Part shown: positions 1-12,870 of the stretch, piece by piece | Position numbering within the stretch: the first letter of the stretch is position 1 | Layout of the letters: each line of letters begins with the position of its first letter | Notes under the pieces: model-generated | Databases searched by the model: none | What the model was told of the DNA's origin: nothing | The model's input: only the letters and a program-made list of their open reading frames with translations | Source of the DNA: Sipunculus nudus | Lineage: Eukaryota; Annelida; Sipuncula; Golfingiida; Sipunculidae | DNA: 64,000 nucleotides | Direction of reading: 5' to 3' | Assembly (NCBI GenBank): GCA_026874595.1 | Contig: CM049306.1 | Location: 99,875,642 to 99,939,641 of the forward strand | Translations under genes and position numbers: made by a program

Positions 1-1419
1 ATAATAATAGATTTGGTCTTGTATAATATTTACATCCCATGTTTAGCTTTAAAGTTATGTTACTGTGAAAGTTGTTATGTCTGGATAAAATCATATTTGT
101 AAGATATCCCTGCCAATTAATCAAAGAGAAGTGGGATTATATAATGATTTTTAAGTTACTGTGTCGAACAGGAAACAGTGCGGTAAAGCAGTGGAGGACA
201 GTGAGGAACTCAAATAGTTAGTTTTATTACCATCAGATGGCGATATATGTTTCGCCCGAACGTAATGATTCAACATAGGTCTGGTGGACAACTTCTGTGG
301 TCTTGTCCGCAATTTGGGATTCTGTTACCGAGTGAACAGCCCTGCGTGTCCCAGCAGCAGGCTGGAATACCAGCACAGACAGGGGAGAGGGCTGTTTATA
401 GGGCCCAGTGGTGCGTACACAATCATAAACAGATGCGGTAACTGATAGCGGGGCTCTCCATTCCGTACCAGTGACCCTGCTAGATTATTATCAAGACTCT
501 GAATTGGAATGGATTAATTTTGATTCGAGCCTTGACACTTTTATGTCACCCCGACTCAGACGAAGGGTGTTTGACGTCCCCTGTCACACACGGAGGGTGC
601 CTCACACGGGCGCAACCCTCGTAACTAAATAGGCGCCTAATTACAGAAGGGCCCTTTCAACCCTTTGGCGTGTGAAAAATGATTCCAAACGAGCAGCCTG
701 ACTTTTGTGACGGCTTGTAAAGGTCTGAGCAATTATAGAGATACTGCACTTACGTGCAATTATTCTCTCTTATTAATTGATTATAGAATTATGTTTTACA
801 CGGCGTAGTGGGCGTGTGTCGTTACCGCCGAGAGACGGTTGTTAGAGCCCCGCAAAACGTTATCTTGATGTCTGTCTTGATGTGATACGGCATTCGAAAG
901 CTTTCATATGACAGGCTCATGAATATCATTTCCCTGAAGGTATGTGCAGGTCTTTGCGATATATTACTGTACCTACTAGAGTTTACTGGGTGCGCCAGAC
1001 GCTGTTTTCACCTGCCGAAAGCTTTAGCAGTGCTAGTAGACAAATTGCTCAAGTCTCAGAGAAAACATATTGCTGGCTTAGCAAGCTAGAACACATAGTT
1101 GCTGTGTCCATTTAAGAAACCAGGAACACGGACACTCTGAGATTCATTAGTTTCATTTTTCCTCAATGTCTTCAAACCTACCAAGGCCAAGTTGACAGAA
1201 GACCACATAACCCGCTGAGATGTTATTGTTAGAAGTGTGATGGGAAGCGCTAATTGGCGAAATCTCTTAATTAAGAATGAATGAAAATTTATAAAATCTG
1301 CCGAAAATGCACCTGCACCTGATCAGGTGAGGTTACCCATCAGGTTTATCTGCATGCCATGTCAATCTGAAGAGGTTCCGGGTAACTTTACTTGAGACCG
1401 AGTGATGTTGAATTCAAAA

Positions 1420-1422
<3 letters not shown>

Positions 1423-1485
<63 letters not shown>
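1423..1485. repeat. (TA)n microsatellite, 63 bp
   Basis: Pure dinucleotide tract; the minus-strand frame through it gives only Ile-Tyr repeats. Confidence 0.98.
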
Positions 1486-1487
<2 letters not shown>

Positions 1488-2183
1488 TATATAAGATGCA
1501 CCTGCATTGTGCATTGTAGATCGGAAGTGGATGCATTTCAGATCGCATCGCATACGAACATTTGACGGAGGGTAAGACATTTACAGGAGCTGATTACTGT
1601 ATATCACTTGCCCCGCTTAGGAGGAGAACAGTCAACAAATTATGCACATATGTACAATCTGTCCTCCCTGAAACTAATTCTGAAACATTGGCTTTTTGAA
1701 TGAATTAACGATTTTCATAGAAAGCTTTCTTTTATGTAATAATTTTAAGTCGCCTTATTTAAAATCTCTTGAATTATGAGTAAGTTCAAACGTTCAGTTT
1801 TAAAAATATACACAACAGCAAAGCAATTGAGTGTGAAACTGGTCCAATACTATGATTTAATAAAGTTCTTATCATATCAGAGCGAGGACCGCTTCCTATA
1901 TTTTATCTTTAATGAATTAGGCTCGTGATACAAATCAAATTTTCTCTCTTGGTATACAGTGACACCTTGGAGTCGGCTAGAATTCGCGATGTTGGGTGTG
2001 TTCACCAAAATTAGATAAACTAAGAAATGTGACGAATTTCTATTTTTCGGCAAAATATCTCAATATATAGTTGTTAAAAGAAGAGTGATCATGGTCACAG
2101 AGACATGCTTTGTTTTCATTAAATATGAATATGTATTTCTATATGAAATAGTAATTTCCAGAACAATAAAGTATTTCAGTAAA

Positions 2184-2215
2184 ACAAGGGACCTGTGGGT
2201 CATGGCGCTCAGCTG
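2184..2215 (+). mobile_element. 5'-end fragment of the second repeat family
   Basis: Contains GGGTCATGGCGCTCAGCTG, including the GCTCAGCTG terminal inverted segment. No matching 3' hairpin was found downstream. Confidence 0.4.
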
Positions 2216-4216
2216 AAATTGATTCTAAGAATATCCTAGTGATTTTGTTGACTGTGCACTTTTATGGACTACATGAAAGATGCAGGAGCCTCGCATAATC
2301 ACAAACATGTAAAATATTTTTGATATCAAGTTTAAACAAGCAGTTAGGTATACATTGCATCTGCCCTGTGTAATATATGAAACTTGCAATGTAGCCTGAA
2401 ACCATTTGATGATTCAATAAAAAAAATAGTAATATTTTTAGCATATCCATTATTTGCATGAATAGTTTTTACCAAATTCATTTTTTTAATTTACAAATTT
2501 TACAAATTTGCACCAACAATTCTAAAATATTAGTTAATTCAAAATTGTACGATGCATCATTATTTATCCTTAGTTTGGTCAACATCAAGTCAATTTATGC
2601 ATACATATAGATAAAATGTAGCAAAGGTCTTGAATAAGAATGAATTAAATATAGAGAAAATTATAACATTCATCTAGTTTATACATCCTGCCCGGGGAGG
2701 GGAAGCTTCACTAAGCTGAGTCAAGGGAGGTGCCTGGAGTGAAGCAGTTACATGACATAGGTGATGGCTGCATCTCTCACTGCAGACCGCTGGGCTGGGT
2801 TGGCTTGATGCAGAAAACACTTGACATTGTGTATGAATAAAAGCTACCCTTTTCCACCAATTCCTTTCAAATTTCAGATTATATTAGCTGTATACTTTAT
2901 TAGTCTATCATGTAAAAGCAAATGTATACATAAAGGAAAAAAGTGCCTTAGCCAAAGTTAGACAAATTCTAAGGTAATGATTTTACATTTATGCTAATAA
3001 CTTAATAATGTAAAAAAAAATACATAATTTTGATCTAATTTCTGGAATACAATTAACACTAAGTGGAGTATAGACATATTCTTGAAAAAGGCTCCCTAGC
3101 TAAACAAATAAATCGACCCTATATACCACAAAATGTTTGGACATATATAAATGTTAACAGCTTTACAGAATAAAATAAAAATATTGATAAATTGCATTGA
3201 TGTATAATGAAGTGACTTCATGTGTTATGATGAAAACCTATGAATACTTCAAATGTATATATGCTGTGAATAACTGACGACGAAATATGCATGCCTTCTT
3301 GCATGTATTAACCATGCATGCAACAGATCTAAATGGAATAAATCGTAACAGATGGATCGCAACTTTTAAAATATAGATTATTTTTCATCTGAAACAGGCA
3401 CTTCAATTACTAAAAGCTGCACATCTTACCAGCTCCTCTTTTTATTTACATTTAAAAGTTTATGACTTTATAGATGGATAAGTTTACTTCATACATCCAA
3501 CAGAAAAGGTGTCTTTATCTTACAATCGCTGAAAAGCATGTTAGCAATAGCTGTAGTATATATAGACAGAAGAACTACGACATTTGATAGGACACGGCAG
3601 ATCGGCCTGCAAGTTCTCACAAACATATTTGTAAACCACAATGCTAATTATTTTTGGATGAACGACACAGTATTGTCATGCCACATTCTTACTCTGTCAC
3701 GAATTCCATTCAGTCCAGATCGGGTTTCAAACTATAGAAAACAATATTATATTTCAATTTTATATATATTCATATCGTATTTTCTTTTCAAGAATATGCA
3801 CTGGCAGCAATGAAGCAAGCTTCAAAGGAAAATACGGCAAGAAGAACGTCATTTACCAACTTTGAAGTCCACCAAAGTCATCGAGCGTGAATTGTTGTCT
3901 TTATGCACATCGGTTTCATCTCTTAAATTATATATGTCTTTTATTATATATAACAGGCCCCGGTCTATTTTATCAGTGAAAGCGATGATTTATAACACGT
4001 TGGTTAAGTGCTGATGTCGCTCGTAAAACCTCGCCTTCTCGTAGAACAGTCATAGCCACACGGCCGTATGTTCACTCGCTGTGACGTTAACGGTCCTACC
4101 AATTAGTGCTACATCAGGTAATGGCTCTTCAGGGGTCAAAGGTCATCGCAATTCACTTCTCCGATCAGGAAGGTGAGACTTTTTCACGTTTACATCAACG
4201 AATGTCATTTTAAATG

Positions 4217-4333
4217 TACGTATGTATGTATGTATGTATGTACTAGTATATATATATATATATATATATTATTTTTTCTCTCTATCTATATACGTATATA
4301 TATATCTGTATATATCGATATATATATATATAT

Positions 4334-4389
<56 letters not shown>

Positions 4390-4390
4390 G
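4217..4390. repeat. Compound microsatellite (GTAT)n, (TA)n, (CA)n, (TA)n
   Basis: Four motif blocks in succession, including about 20 CA units at 4334-4373. Confidence 0.97.
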
Positions 4391-5784
4391 ATTAATCGAT
4401 TTTCTTAAATTCAAAACTAGACATTGTTTAAATGTTAAATCGTTTATTACTTCTCTAACAGGCTTTTTCTTCTATATTTTAGATCGCACGTCAAATAAGA
4501 CTTAGATATATATACCTTAGCCATTCCATTAAATTTTATTTATGCAATTCTGCGTTGTGTTCGCTTGCCTCAGTTAATCTATGTAGCTACGTCACATGCA
4601 CGACACTAACACATTAACATAGTTGAATTAACGGCACGGAGGAAGACCACCGTTATAGCTGTTACGGAGGGGGGGTCCGTATACCTGAGGACCTCATGAG
4701 CTCGCTTACCTGCCATGGGAATTTAATGAACAGGTAAGCTAGATAAAGATGGCATACGACATGAAGCAGGCGGTGGTAGAATTTCAACAACTGTCAATAT
4801 AAGTGTAGAATGAGACGAATCGAAGCGGGGGCGCATTGTAGCGGCGCACACCCGCGTTGTCCCAACAATTTACATGCCAGTCTTCGCCTTGTGAGACACG
4901 TCATGGCTGTTTGAGCACATTTTGTGCCATGCTGGGGCCCCATGGCGGGCATGGACCCGTGGCTCGGGGAGTTTCGGAACTTCCATGCCGGGTTGAACAC
5001 ATACTCGGCACCATGTCGCTGTGAGGGTATTGTTTGGAGACACCCTCCAGCCGGTTTGGCGCGAGTTTGATTTTACACTTCAGCGGCGCTGGATTAGCAT
5101 CATTAATAAACGAGCTACGGTTTGTCAAGATGGCCCCCAGGGCACAAGCACCGTGACATATTGCCCCGTTCCTTCATGATTCAACTTTGCATGAACTGTA
5201 CACAGATGCATTGGTGAACTGAATTCCACATCTCCCTCTTGTGGTGAATAAACCGGTCAGAGCCACAAGGGAAGTGCAAACCATGTATTAAGGACCCAAG
5301 TATATATATGTCACGTGCATATCAAGTATTAATATAGTCAGTCACCTACTGCACTAAGGTCCGTAAATTAACACACTAAGTATCGTCTTCCATGCCGTTT
5401 ATTAGATATACACTAGGTAAATAGTATTGAGCAGTATATTAGTGAGAAGTATTGTAAATTTAACATTCGGCAAACGTATAATTAACATTTGCCACGTAGA
5501 CAAGGCAGCAAGACATACGCATAATGCAAGCATTTTTATTCCTGTAGAGATCAAGGTGAGGCCCTTTCCCAAAAAGGCAAAGGAGCATGATCGGTTTGAC
5601 ACCTTTTGTGATTTAATGTACAAATTTATGAAGGGCCGCTTTAAAATGTCAGCAGGCAGAAGTGTGCGCGCGCGTTTGTTTTGGGAGAAGTAGCAACTTT
5701 GCTGTATGTTTTAATTATATTGCAGTACGCGCCATATAAAAGCGGATTATAGTATGTATGCATGCTTGTATGCATATGTATTGA

Positions 5785-5787
<3 letters not shown>

Positions 5788-5836
<49 letters not shown>
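5788..5836. repeat. (TA)n microsatellite, 49 bp
   Basis: Pure TA tract. Confidence 0.98.
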
Positions 5837-5839
<3 letters not shown>

Positions 5840-6466
5840 AGCAGATGTGGCAAAGATGTATAATGTAATTTCAAAATAAGCTTGAACCATATGGCCACAT
5901 CATGTATTTTTGTCGCATGAATTATAGAAAGTACGCACTATTAACTCTTTTAATCCCTTTTAATGATTTCACTTGAGAACGTTAATTCCGTGAATTGCCA
6001 TCCTTCTTCAGACAAAACAAGATAAAATAGATTCGCATCCGATATGTGATTAATATCAAACAATTTTTATGGACAATTTATAACAGGCTTCCATGTGAAG
6101 CTTGAAATCAAAACGAAGAATTATTTCGAATCAGTGCCATGGAAACGGCCTTGACCCCCTTTCGTATAACTTGCAAATACAAAATCCTGTCTCAAATCCA
6201 GATCCCAGACAAGTTGGCACGTAGGGTGTATGTAAACGGGAATAAATGTCCAGCATAATGAACGCTGATGCACAAAGATGAAAGTGACAGCAAGGTTATA
6301 TCTGGTAGAGGAAATCTGAATAATTTCTGGGAAATGCTTCGGGAAGAAACATGGCAACGTGGTTTTATATACCTATACGTCATGAAGATTTCCATGAATT
6401 GATCATAACGGTGTTCCAAAAACCAAGTTTGGATGATTGTCAAATTAACCAGGCATCCATACCTAC

Positions 6467-6906
6467 CAGGGGCGTCAATTAGGGGGGGAAGGGGGGGTAT
6501 ATATCCCCCCACTTTTTGGAAAGGGGGGGATTGTCAATGTAATCATCCCCCCACTTTTCAGAGAATAATATTTATATATTTCAAATAAAATATATAAATA
6601 AATAGAATTATAGACTTTGGTTCCATTAATAAGTTTTCTATGAAATATTAATAGATAAATGGTTTAGAATTAACATATACCTTTTTTATAAAACCTTATA
6701 CATAAGATATATATATATATATTCGATATGTCACACGATAATAAAAGGTGTATATATATATATGTATGTATAAACATGTCTGTTTTATCCCAATTTTGAC
6801 TACCCTCCACGCCTGTCATCCCTCCCCCCCCCCCCACCACCATTGCGAGTCATTTCCCGACCCTTCGAGTCATCACCCCACCCTCGAAGATAAATTGACG
6901 CCACTG
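6467..6906. mobile_element. hAT-like MITE, 440 bp, with target duplication
   Basis: Ends CAGGGGCGTCAATT and AATTGACGCCACTG are inverted repeats matching at 13 of 14 positions. Flanking 8-mers ATACCTAC (left) and ATACCTTC (right) agree at 7 of 8, as expected of a hAT 8-bp target duplication. The inside is G-rich near the left end and C-rich near the right; no transposase. Confidence 0.75.
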
Positions 6907-7827
6907 ATACCTTCCATTAATTCAAATTGGTTTTGTGTATTTTTTTTCGTGTCAATCGGATATAGAATTTCTTGAATATAAGGAATGATATATTTCACGG
7001 ATGTTACTTAAAATTTAGATGGCTCTCCAATTTAATGTTTAATATGGGAATCAGATATGAGAAGATTTGAAGAATCAAGTAAAAGAGACTTATTGGCACT
7101 TCATTGAAAGAAACTCTCGGCAAAAACATATCTCGTTGAATCTCCAGATTGTGAAAACGACACCACATTTATGTTTGCCCCGGGTCGGAGGGTCGCAGTG
7201 CCAGGTCTATAGGGGGTACGGTTAGCCTTGCTACGTTATTAGTTTTGACAGAAATGTCCCTGTTCCCGGGATAGGGTCAATCTGGCATTTACACATGCAC
7301 AGGGGGATAATAAATTATTACGCCATACGTTATACCAAATCTAGACCAGAGGGTGGACTTAGCGTTTATATTTGTAGACTGACAGCGAGTGGGTATGCTT
7401 GTTTTACGTGAAAGCACACTCAGCACTTCAGGCATGCTAGGTTAAAATGTTATATAAAAATAAAGTCTTTTCAGCACATACAAGGTGTATTATTGAGTGA
7501 TGGCATTTTTATATAAACACAAATCTGATTTTTTTCTGGGAGATAAAACTTTAAATCAATATATCGTATACAGGACAGCGTGTCCTGTATCCAGTAGAGC
7601 AGGGTTTTTTTTCTCACAATCTGCTATCATTCACCACCCACGAACATGTAAAAACACACCATTCAACAATGTATACCACTGATCATCTATATTTATTCAA
7701 GTATATACGTATTGTGAGTATAACTGTGCTGCTCACTGAACCGGAAAAAAAATTATAGTGGGCTAAATAATTTGGCTTAAGTCAGAATGGATTCATGTTT
7801 TAAGTTTCTATATATACTTTTTATAAA

Positions 7828-7829
<2 letters not shown>

Positions 7830-7921
<92 letters not shown>
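7830..7921. repeat. (TA)n microsatellite, 92 bp, interrupted
   Basis: Two TA runs joined by a GTATATATATAAA interruption; the longest tract in the left half. Confidence 0.98.
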
Positions 7922-7925
<4 letters not shown>

Positions 7926-8883
7926 CGCAACACAGACTTTTGATCATGGCATTTCTTCTTACAGGCTTACAATTTTCAAATAATATCTTCATTTCGGTAT
8001 ACATGAAAAATAACTCAGAACTCGTCACAATGGAGATTCATTGTAGAATAATAATTAAATAAAATTTTATACATGATCAAAATCATGGTTCTTGGGCGAG
8101 CCCACTATGCATGTATCGAAATGCGTCTCATGGCGTATATAGAAGGCGAATCTCAAACTTGAGGAACTGAATTGGCAGCATTAACAGGCTTTCATCATAC
8201 GAGTTTAATGGTTCCAGGTATATAACATGTTTCCTTAAGATAACAAGGAAATCTTAAGGAAAGGCCCAATTATTTCTAATTAATTCAAGTGGTTGGTATG
8301 TGAAGCGATTGGCACTTAATTATATTGCAGAGGTGTTGTCGCATAAACGACATCAGGAAGTGTTCCTATATATAGGAGGAAAACGGCAGTATCAATAACA
8401 CATATCCAGCGGGCTATAGTTAAAAAAGCAGTATTTAAAGAAAAGAGTATAAGCAGAACCCTGACACGGAAATATACATAACAATAGCAGAGTTTTATAA
8501 TAATCTGGAGTGCTAGGATATGTAATGGCATAGGAGCATCAGCTAGAAGAATCTTACAACCCACCTGATCGTGTCAAAAACCGTCTTATCGCAAAACTCT
8601 CAGTATATATATTATCAAGGACAGCAGCCTGTAAACATACATAGGTAAAAGGTCACAATATCCGAACCCTTCCAGACAGAATGCCCCTTTAAGTGTGATG
8701 TAGATAATTATAGCTATAAAAATACTCGATGCCAGTTTTTACCACATACAAAAGAAAATCTTTCAATTGATGCATGATGTACTTTATATAATCCTGTACG
8801 TTTTCTTAATCAATTCTGGATCATGAATATTTATTAATTTCTGCGACTAAATGATACTTCCCCTTTAGCGATTACGTGTAATA

Positions 8884-8898
<15 letters not shown>

Positions 8899-8931
<33 letters not shown>

Positions 8932-9042
8932 TTGAAAGAGCATTTGTGTCTTTTGCATTCTGTAATTTTATTGACCTTTCGTGCAGATGCAAGTGAATAT
9001 TTGTGCACCAAACTTAAATGTCATGACAATTTTGCTGTTATA

Positions 9043-9096
<54 letters not shown>
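8899..9096. repeat. Pair of (TA)n tracts
   Basis: Runs at 8899-8926 and 9046-9096 separated by ordinary sequence. Confidence 0.95.
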
Positions 9097-9099
<3 letters not shown>

Positions 9100-12000
9100 T
9101 GAAAATTGTCAAGAACATTTTGGTGTCATGTATGAGTAAAGACATGTAAAGGCAAAAATGACTGAACTGTTTTATATGGTCTCCCATCAGTTACCTATGG
9201 TGATGATAACACGAACCATGCATGCATGCAAGTCATGCATATATGCATGTTATCCACCAGGAAGTGGATTGTCCCTGCATGCCTGTCAACTTTTTAAGTA
9301 TATAACTATTGGAACCCTATCATTGGAAAAGTTCTCTTTAACTTTATTACCATCCAACCCAAAAATTGTCTGCATTTTTACCATTTATGTGGAAGAGTTT
9401 ATATCGTTCAACCAATGCCGAAGCATTAGCCTGATATTTGTTCTATTTAAAACACTTGATCAACCTATTGGTCGTTCAGGTATTTAGGTTTTTTTTTGTT
9501 TGTTAATTATCGCACGACGTTATAAGGTACGCTTTCTTTATTAATTTATATTTTACAACCCTGATTTTCAGTCAGTAATTTAAACTGCATATAGTTTCGT
9601 GATATTTACACTAAAAATATATTCTTTGCAGCGTATAGATCAAGGTATGTTCCTTGCATTAATTAACTATATACATCCTCTACATACAGCTTTAAACTCA
9701 CGAAATCTGGAATGCATCCTTTCAGTATGGACTGTAACAGGTATTCCACCAACACTACTCCTTTATCCTTTAATCCAAGCGAAAATATTATTAAAGGTGT
9801 CGGGTATACGCATGCTTCTTGAATGTCATGGGATCCCTTTCTGGCTGCGTGACCTTGCTGGAGACACAGCTTCTTGAACAAAGGAATATGGAGCGACAGA
9901 GGTAGGATACTCCTAGACTTGGCATGCCGGAAATTGGATTGGTATTACATGCGATTTTTTATCACATTTTAGATGAGATGAAATGAACACGGAGAGGAAG
10001 AAAAAAAGGAAGAAAAAGAAGTTTGCGAGCATTAATGACACGTCAAAGAATCTACCAGAGCCGCTAAAAGCTTGAGTCAGTTGGTCACTGGATTTCTCAT
10101 CCACATTTAAAGCAGTTCTTAATGCGCGTCCATACAATCAGTGTCTAATATCAAAAGAAATTGCAACAGTAAAGGGAACGGCTCACCGACAAGAGGCAGA
10201 TGAACCCACCGCAACACAGATCCAGGAGGGAGCTAATGCAGCGCGGCGCCGAGCCCAGCCACCACAAGGCGCTCCGTACCAGGGCAAGTACCTGCAGTGC
10301 CCGTCGCAAATGGCCGTCATATAAAATTTATTATCTTGCTATACATCTCTGGGGCATATTGCTACCTTTGCAGCCGGGCAATAAAATGTTTATCCGCGAT
10401 CATTTTACTGGCTTTGGCTTTGTGCGCCCCCACTGGTCGCTGTTGTGGATTTGTAGTCTTATACATCAAGAAAGACCAATTATCTGTAACGTTTTACCAT
10501 CTGTTGAATACTCGATATGTATTAAAAACTTTAAATTATTCTTTAAGACAATTTCTTCATTTCTTTGGCAGATAATTTAAAATACTTGTCTGTGAATTTG
10601 CAGATGTATATAAGCTACACCTTCATTCCGTTATATTACTCTATTCTATTAACTATATATACCATGACTACAGTATTTTATTATGAAAAGGCATTTTCCA
10701 GTCACCTGTATCTTATTATCTGAAAAGAATATAGGCATGCCTGAACGTTAATGATCACTTACAATACTTTTTCCATTCACGAACAGTGAAAGTCCCGTTT
10801 CGCTATACCAGAATTTTTGGAAACTAAAGGAAAAGATAAAATTTACAAACATATCTCACTAGGATATATTATGCGAACATTTCTAATTTATTCTATATTT
10901 AAATCAAATCAAATATACATGTCATTGTGCATATCATATCCTTGTGTTCGTTATACGTTGTTCTAATCACCTACATCCTGAAACCTTACATATTGATAAA
11001 CGTAACAGCATTTCATTACATTTTGATTGTTTTTATAATGCACGTATGGATTAAATTGAAATTCACATTCTAATTGGAGACTATTTGAAATTAATAAATC
11101 ATAAGTGTCGAATGGAAAGCAGCATGTAAAGCAAACTAATTTGTTGAAAAAGGTATAAATTTGCATATCGGGATATATTCTTCCCCTAATTTATGAGATA
11201 ATGGAACGGTCACCGACTATAAACGCTAATTTTAGATCCAAATATTTCATCTCTATAAGATAACATACTAGAATATACCTTTTTTGGAAATTACAATGAT
11301 TTCTTGGTGATTTTCCGGGAATGCCAAATGTACCGGGAGAACCTGAAGTCAAAGAGATACATCTGCTAACTCGAGGCCATAGGGAGTTGTTGTCCGCAGT
11401 GTTGAGGCATGGGGCACCTGATTGGTCAGAACTGTTGACGGAAGAAGCCTCTGTACCGAGCACCCTTCCGGCGAGGGGGAATACCAACAGCCAGCACTTT
11501 GATCACAAGTCAATCGGTCAACGTGCCGTTGGCAAACTTTCAGACCCTAAACTAAAACCCGTGAATTCAGTACAGATGCCCAGATGCCTCAGCCTTCAGC
11601 AATCTCAAAAGTCAAATAGCCGTGTAACTTCCGACAGGCTGAATCATTCAGATGTTCTGTAATTGGCCTGATTAGATTCATTTGAAAAACATATAGACCC
11701 AAATACTGACTTGTATACTCAATGGAAATAGTTGAGAACCGTGCTGAGAAACAAACTACTAATACCCCGGGGGCCCGTACTTGAATGACGTAAGTTTAGC
11801 TGGATTGAAAGTTTTTAGATAGGATAACTTCCAGCGGAAATAACCTGTGTCTCGCCTTAATACCACCGAACTGACATGGTTATAGGAAGCGCTCCATAAG
11901 TTAATTCATAGGTACTCTGAATGTGGGAATGTGGTGCAGCCTTTCTTTGTGTATAACTCTGCTTGGGTTATTTACTCGCACTTGTATGGTAAAGTGTCCT

Positions 12001-12384
12001 ATAATGGTTCTTTTATACCATACGAAGTTACTGTACGAATAATGTCACGTGGTTGTATTTAATGGAACCTAAATGTCCCACTCCCTGCCTTTTTGTGTAT
12101 TTCAAAGCTCTTTTAAAAACCAGATATAAAGCAGGGCCTGCCTGTTTCAAAGAATAGAAAGACAACCAGAAAACATGGAGTTCATCATTTTTTTCGATAT
12201 CGCACCAGATTACAAACGTGGTTCATTTACGGATGTCCCCAAATGACCCTTTAAATGGACTCGATTGAGGCCATGTTGTATTTTAAAAATGAGACGCTTG
12301 ACGTACATAGAAGGCAGTCGGTAACCACTGCCGTTAAGGCAGAATATTCCGGTCTATGAAAAATACTAATGACAATAACGGTTG

Positions 12385-12393
<9 letters not shown>

Positions 12394-12441
<48 letters not shown>
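12394..12441. repeat. (TA)n microsatellite, 48 bp
   Basis: Pure TA tract about 430 bp outside the 3' end of the 12871-15196 element. Confidence 0.98.
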
Positions 12442-12445
<4 letters not shown>

Positions 12446-12870
12446 GCAGTTTGGTTGATGAAATAACCTGATATTTTAAATTACTTAAGCGTGTTATAGA
12501 AAAACAAATTTTATTGACTATTGATATTTTGTTCTTAATTTGAAAACTTTAGAAAAACATTCGCTGTTAAATTCCAGGGGATTCGAAAGAGAGACTCAAA
12601 ATGTAGAAAAGAATATTTTGTATACTGAACGATTATCGTTAAGAAATCACAAATAATATCTACATATCAGTAATATCAGCCTGTGATACTCTTCCCAAAG
12701 TGATAATGAAAGTATAATATTCCGGTGTTTCTGTAACCTCTCCTGCTAACAGGAGATGTAATGAGAAAAAGACGCAAGGTGAATCAGTACGAGTTGTATA
12801 TATACATTTTATATTTTGGTTTTACGACTTGAGATGACCCATACCTTGACCCATTAGGGACTGGTTTAAA

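Larger units (their letters stand above)
1..6466. other. No gene seen
   Basis: AT-rich DNA with microsatellites and one repeat fragment. A GC-richer patch at about 4640-5160 has overlapping minus-strand frames of 68 and 75 codons but no recognisable domain or convincing splice pair. If the Wnt5 C-terminal exon lies beyond position 1, this is inside a Wnt5 intron. Confidence 0.5.
6907..12870. other. No gene seen; a few GC-richer islands
   Basis: GC-richer islands at about 7170-7300, 10200-10460 and 11310-11640 could be conserved non-coding elements or exons of an unknown gene. At 11487-11290 a minus-strand frame contains SGAPCLNT and SPRNHC, faintly like two segments of a kringle domain. I do not call it a gene. 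Confidence 0.35.

Noticed and set aside
4640-5160. GC-richer patch with minus-strand frames, considered as a Wnt5 terminal exon
   Set aside because: Cysteine pattern and sequence do not match the Wnt C-terminal domain.
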